Assembly: GCA_030615655.1 (NCBI GenBank)
Contig: JAUWYU010000087.1
Location: 1-6,479, forward strand
Reading direction: 5' to 3'
DNA length: 6,479 nt
From: Dehalococcoidia bacterium
GTDB lineage: Bacteria; Chloroflexota; Dehalococcoidia; Dehalococcoidales; RBG-16-60-22
In this document: positions 5,089 through 6,479 of the stretch, piece after piece
Position numbering within the stretch: position 1 is the first letter of the stretch
Layout: every line of letters begins with the position of its first letter
Made by a program: the position numbers and the translations under genes
The notes under the pieces: generated by a model
What the model was told of the DNA's origin: nothing
Databases searched by the model: none
The model's input: the letters and a program-made list of their open reading frames with translations, nothing else

Positions 5089-5696
5089 TACTCAATGGCT
5101 CCTCTGGCTATCTTTCTGGCCAATTCCAGGTCCTCTTTTGTATTGATGTTAAAGAAGCTCAGGCGCTGCGGGTCGAATCTATCAACCTCCTCAGCTTCTA
5201 CAAATCTCACTTTCACAAAGTCGAAAAGCTCTATTATAGTATTCCGTCCCTGTTTGAGCATGGATTCTATGGGAGCGACGCAGTTCTTGGAATAAACGGC
5301 ATGCAGTGGTTCAAAAAATTCGTTGATTCGCGGCAGCACAAAGTCGAAATCATCTGAAACCTCTAACATGTAACGTAGCAACGGCTCGTTTAAAAAAGGC
5401 ATATCAGCGGCAAGGACAAGATTATAGAACGAATCTGATATTACCAACCCGGTATAAATACCGCCCAGAGAACCTTTCCCCGGGAAAATATCGGACGCCA
5501 TTTTGATTTTTGGGTGGCCCGCCAACGGCGCGAAGGTTCTCTCTTCTGCCGTAACTATAATAATGTCTTTACTAAATGAGTCTATACGGGATATTACCAG
5601 TTCGATTAGACTTCTATTACCAACCTTTTCTAAAACCTTGTCGTGCCCCAGACGTAAGCTCTTGCCACCAGCCAGGATAATACAGCTTATATCCAA
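5088..5696 (-). CDS. mobA: Molybdenum cofactor guanylyltransferase
   Basis: Transfers GMP from GTP to molybdopterin to make the guanine dinucleotide cofactor used by DMSO-reductase-family enzymes. The product has 202 residues, normal for MobA, with one nucleotidyltransferase Rossmann-like domain. The GTP loop is LAGGKSLRLGHDK (8-20), followed by GSLGGIYTGL (75-84), the metal-binding AADMPF (96-101, Asp98), EPLHAVY (129-135) and the family's closing FFNINTKEDL (181-190). Translation most likely begins at TTG 5694-5696. It places the loop at the usual distance from the N-terminus, and no ATG or GTG lies in frame just upstream. The ribosome-binding site is weak (CAGG about 8 bases away). It is the first gene of the leftward operon, directly behind a promoter. 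MobA and the related CoaE/MoaA-pathway cytidylyltransferases look alike, but the mobB neighbour supports MobA. Confidence 0.93.
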   Translation of the reverse strand: MDISCIILAGGKSLRLGHDKVLEKVGNRSLIELVISRIDSFSKDIIIVTAEERTFAPLAGHPKIKMASDIFPGKGSLGGIYTGLVISDSFYNLVLAADMPFLNEPLLRYMLEVSDDFDFVLPRINEFFEPLHAVYSKNCVAPIESMLKQGRNTIIELFDFVKVRFVEAEEVDRFDPQRLSFFNINTKEDLELARKIARGAIE

Positions 5697-5730
5697 CTTA
5701 TATGCCTGTTTTTCTCGGAACCTTACCCCC

Positions 5731-5758
5731 TATATATTATTTTATCACAGGTAGTCAA
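5731..5758 (-). promoter_or_regulatory. Candidate sigma-70 promoter for the mobA-moeA-mobB operon
   Basis: The minus strand reads TTGACT (5753-5758, 5 of 6 matches), a 16-base spacer and TATATA (5731-5736, 4 of 6) in an AT-rich stretch. The start site near 5724 would leave a leader of about 28 bases before the TTG of mobA. That is too short for a Moco or tungsten-cofactor riboswitch, so no such switch controls transcription from this promoter. Confidence 0.55.
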
Positions 5759-5836
5759 TAGCCGCTAGGGGTGGGGTGATTTTTTAATGAGTTAGCCATA
5801 AAAGATAATAAAGGGAATTAATATGATAAGGACTTA

Positions 5837-5853
5837 CTGAGTTACCGTCTCAG
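5837..5853 (-). terminator. Weak stem-loop at the end of the uridine-kinase-like gene
   Basis: On the minus strand CTGAG and CTCAG pair across a 7-base loop. The stem includes the TGA stop of the kinase-like gene. Only five pairs form, and what follows is AT-rich rather than a clean U tract, so it is a poor intrinsic terminator. The remainder of the 5759-5836 gap contains no gene I can support. Confidence 0.2.
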
Positions 5854-6479
5854 CGGGAGTATTTAATAGTCGGGCGCTCCCAGTCGGTGTTATCAATCAC
5901 CATATCGGCCGTATCCCGGGGAGGGTATTCTTCCAGATACTTCGCCTGTGCCGGCAGGTATTTCTCATCGTATTTTCTTATCTCCAATTCGCTAACCTCG
6001 TAGTCCCTGAGCCTCGCTCTGCGCTTGCTTTCCTCGAAAGGTATCTCCAGGAAGATTTTATAGTCAATATAAGGGGACAGCTCTTTCCTGAACAGGAATA
6101 CGCCCTCGAAAAGTACTATCGTGTTCTGGTCAAAAGAAAATTCTTTCTCAATATCGTACTTATCGGTATGCCAGTCAAGAACGGTCAGCTTGGTAGAAAA
6201 GGCGTTCTTTTGCTGGAGCGTGAGTAATAGTTTTTCAATAATGAGATCTATATTAAAGCTCCTGTTGTAGTAGTTATCGGCCTGGTTATTTCCGGCATAT
6301 CGGTACTCTTTGGGATTATGAAAATCATCGAGATTGATTAACTGTGTTTTACAGTTCCTGGAAAGCAGAAACTCTTCAAGAGCGCCCGTGAATCTTGTCT
6401 TACCCGCGCCGTCAATGCCGCTTATCCCGATAACAAACGGATTGTACTGGGTCTTTTTTGCATTAATTTTGTCCAGTAT
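5850..6479 (-). CDS. Uridine kinase-like P-loop protein, 5' end outside window
   Basis: An open frame runs on the minus strand from the right edge to TGA 5850-5852, giving 209 visible residues without a start codon at the edge, so a few N-terminal residues are missing. The Walker A motif GIDGAGKT (21-28) follows a beta strand, FVIGIS. LINLDDFHNPKEYRY (47-61) resembles the uridine kinase substrate segment, VLFEGVFLFRKEL (122-134) the Walker B region, and EESKRRARLRD (149-159) the Arg-rich lid. The end, DMVIDNTDWERP (192-203), is the usual C-terminal strand of uridine-kinase-like proteins. The family (phosphoribulokinase/uridine kinase) phosphorylates nucleosides or other small hydroxyl substrates; the true substrate cannot be read from sequence. 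It lies upstream of the mob operon on the same strand, but a gap of about 150 bases with its own promoter separates them. Confidence 0.88.
   Translation of the reverse strand: MLDKINAKKTQYNPFVIGISGIDGAGKTRFTGALEEFLLSRNCKTQLINLDDFHNPKEYRYAGNNQADNYYNRSFNIDLIIEKLLLTLQQKNAFSTKLTVLDWHTDKYDIEKEFSFDQNTIVLFEGVFLFRKELSPYIDYKIFLEIPFEESKRRARLRDYEVSELEIRKYDEKYLPAQAKYLEEYPPRDTADMVIDNTDWERPTIKYSR

Noticed and set aside
5067..5357. Plus-strand open frames antisense to mobA (also 5095-5295 and 5503-5754)
   Set aside because: All are opposite the conserved mobA frame and lack ribosome-binding sites or recognisable domains.
5697..5724. Molybdenum-cofactor riboswitch upstream of mobA
   Set aside because: The leader from the predicted start site is only about 28 bases, and no multi-helix structure is visible in the region.
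5763..5786. G-rich run followed by six T residues on the plus strand, looking like a terminator
   Set aside because: There is no complementary C-rich arm to form a stem, and no plus-strand gene ends nearby.

Overview
The window reads as ordinary bacterial chromosome: dense, mostly short-gapped genes and no sign of mobile DNA, CRISPR or phage. The flavour of the proteins suggests an uncultured Chloroflexota/Dehalococcoidia-like anaerobe. These are the RNase III variant, a small Lys/Arg-rich protein next to it, and the molybdenum-cofactor cluster with a DUF362 protein and a Cys-containing conserved-looking protein. This placement is inference from remembered protein style, not a search result, and I hold it at about 50%.

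Layout. (1) At the extreme left edge, the first 15 bases on the minus strand look like the 5' end of a tRNA, probably tRNA-Gln. A perfect-consensus sigma-70 promoter (TTGACA-17-TATAAT) sits directly upstream of it. (2) A small two-helix membrane protein lies on the minus strand (157-600). (3) A divergent intergenic region (601-735) carries candidate promoters for both directions. (4) A rightward three-gene group follows: rnc (RNase III), a 48-residue basic protein, and acyP (acylphosphatase). (5) A leftward five-gene operon converges on acyP. Read in transcription order it is mobA (5696), moeA, mobB, a DUF362-family protein, and a 136-residue Cys-containing protein of unknown function. The first four genes overlap or are nearly contiguous (TAATG and TTGA junctions, and one gap of about 26 bases). 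A recognisable promoter lies ahead of mobA. (6) At the right edge is a leftward P-loop uridine-kinase-like gene, truncated at its 5' end by the window.

How the genes work together. MoeA inserts molybdenum (or tungsten) into molybdopterin. MobA attaches GMP to make the guanine dinucleotide cofactor, and MobB is the GTP-binding helper. The operon therefore covers the last steps of bis-MGD cofactor synthesis for enzymes such as formate dehydrogenases or other DMSO-reductase family members, none of which is encoded here. The DUF362 protein and the 136-residue protein ride in the same operon and are the most interesting unknowns. The rnc group is housekeeping.

Nothing in the window demands a new biological system. 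The points most worth a second look are the two unknown passengers of the Mo-cofactor operon, the small basic protein between rnc and acyP, the Gly at a normally acidic metal-site position of RNase III, and the tRNA start with its textbook promoter.
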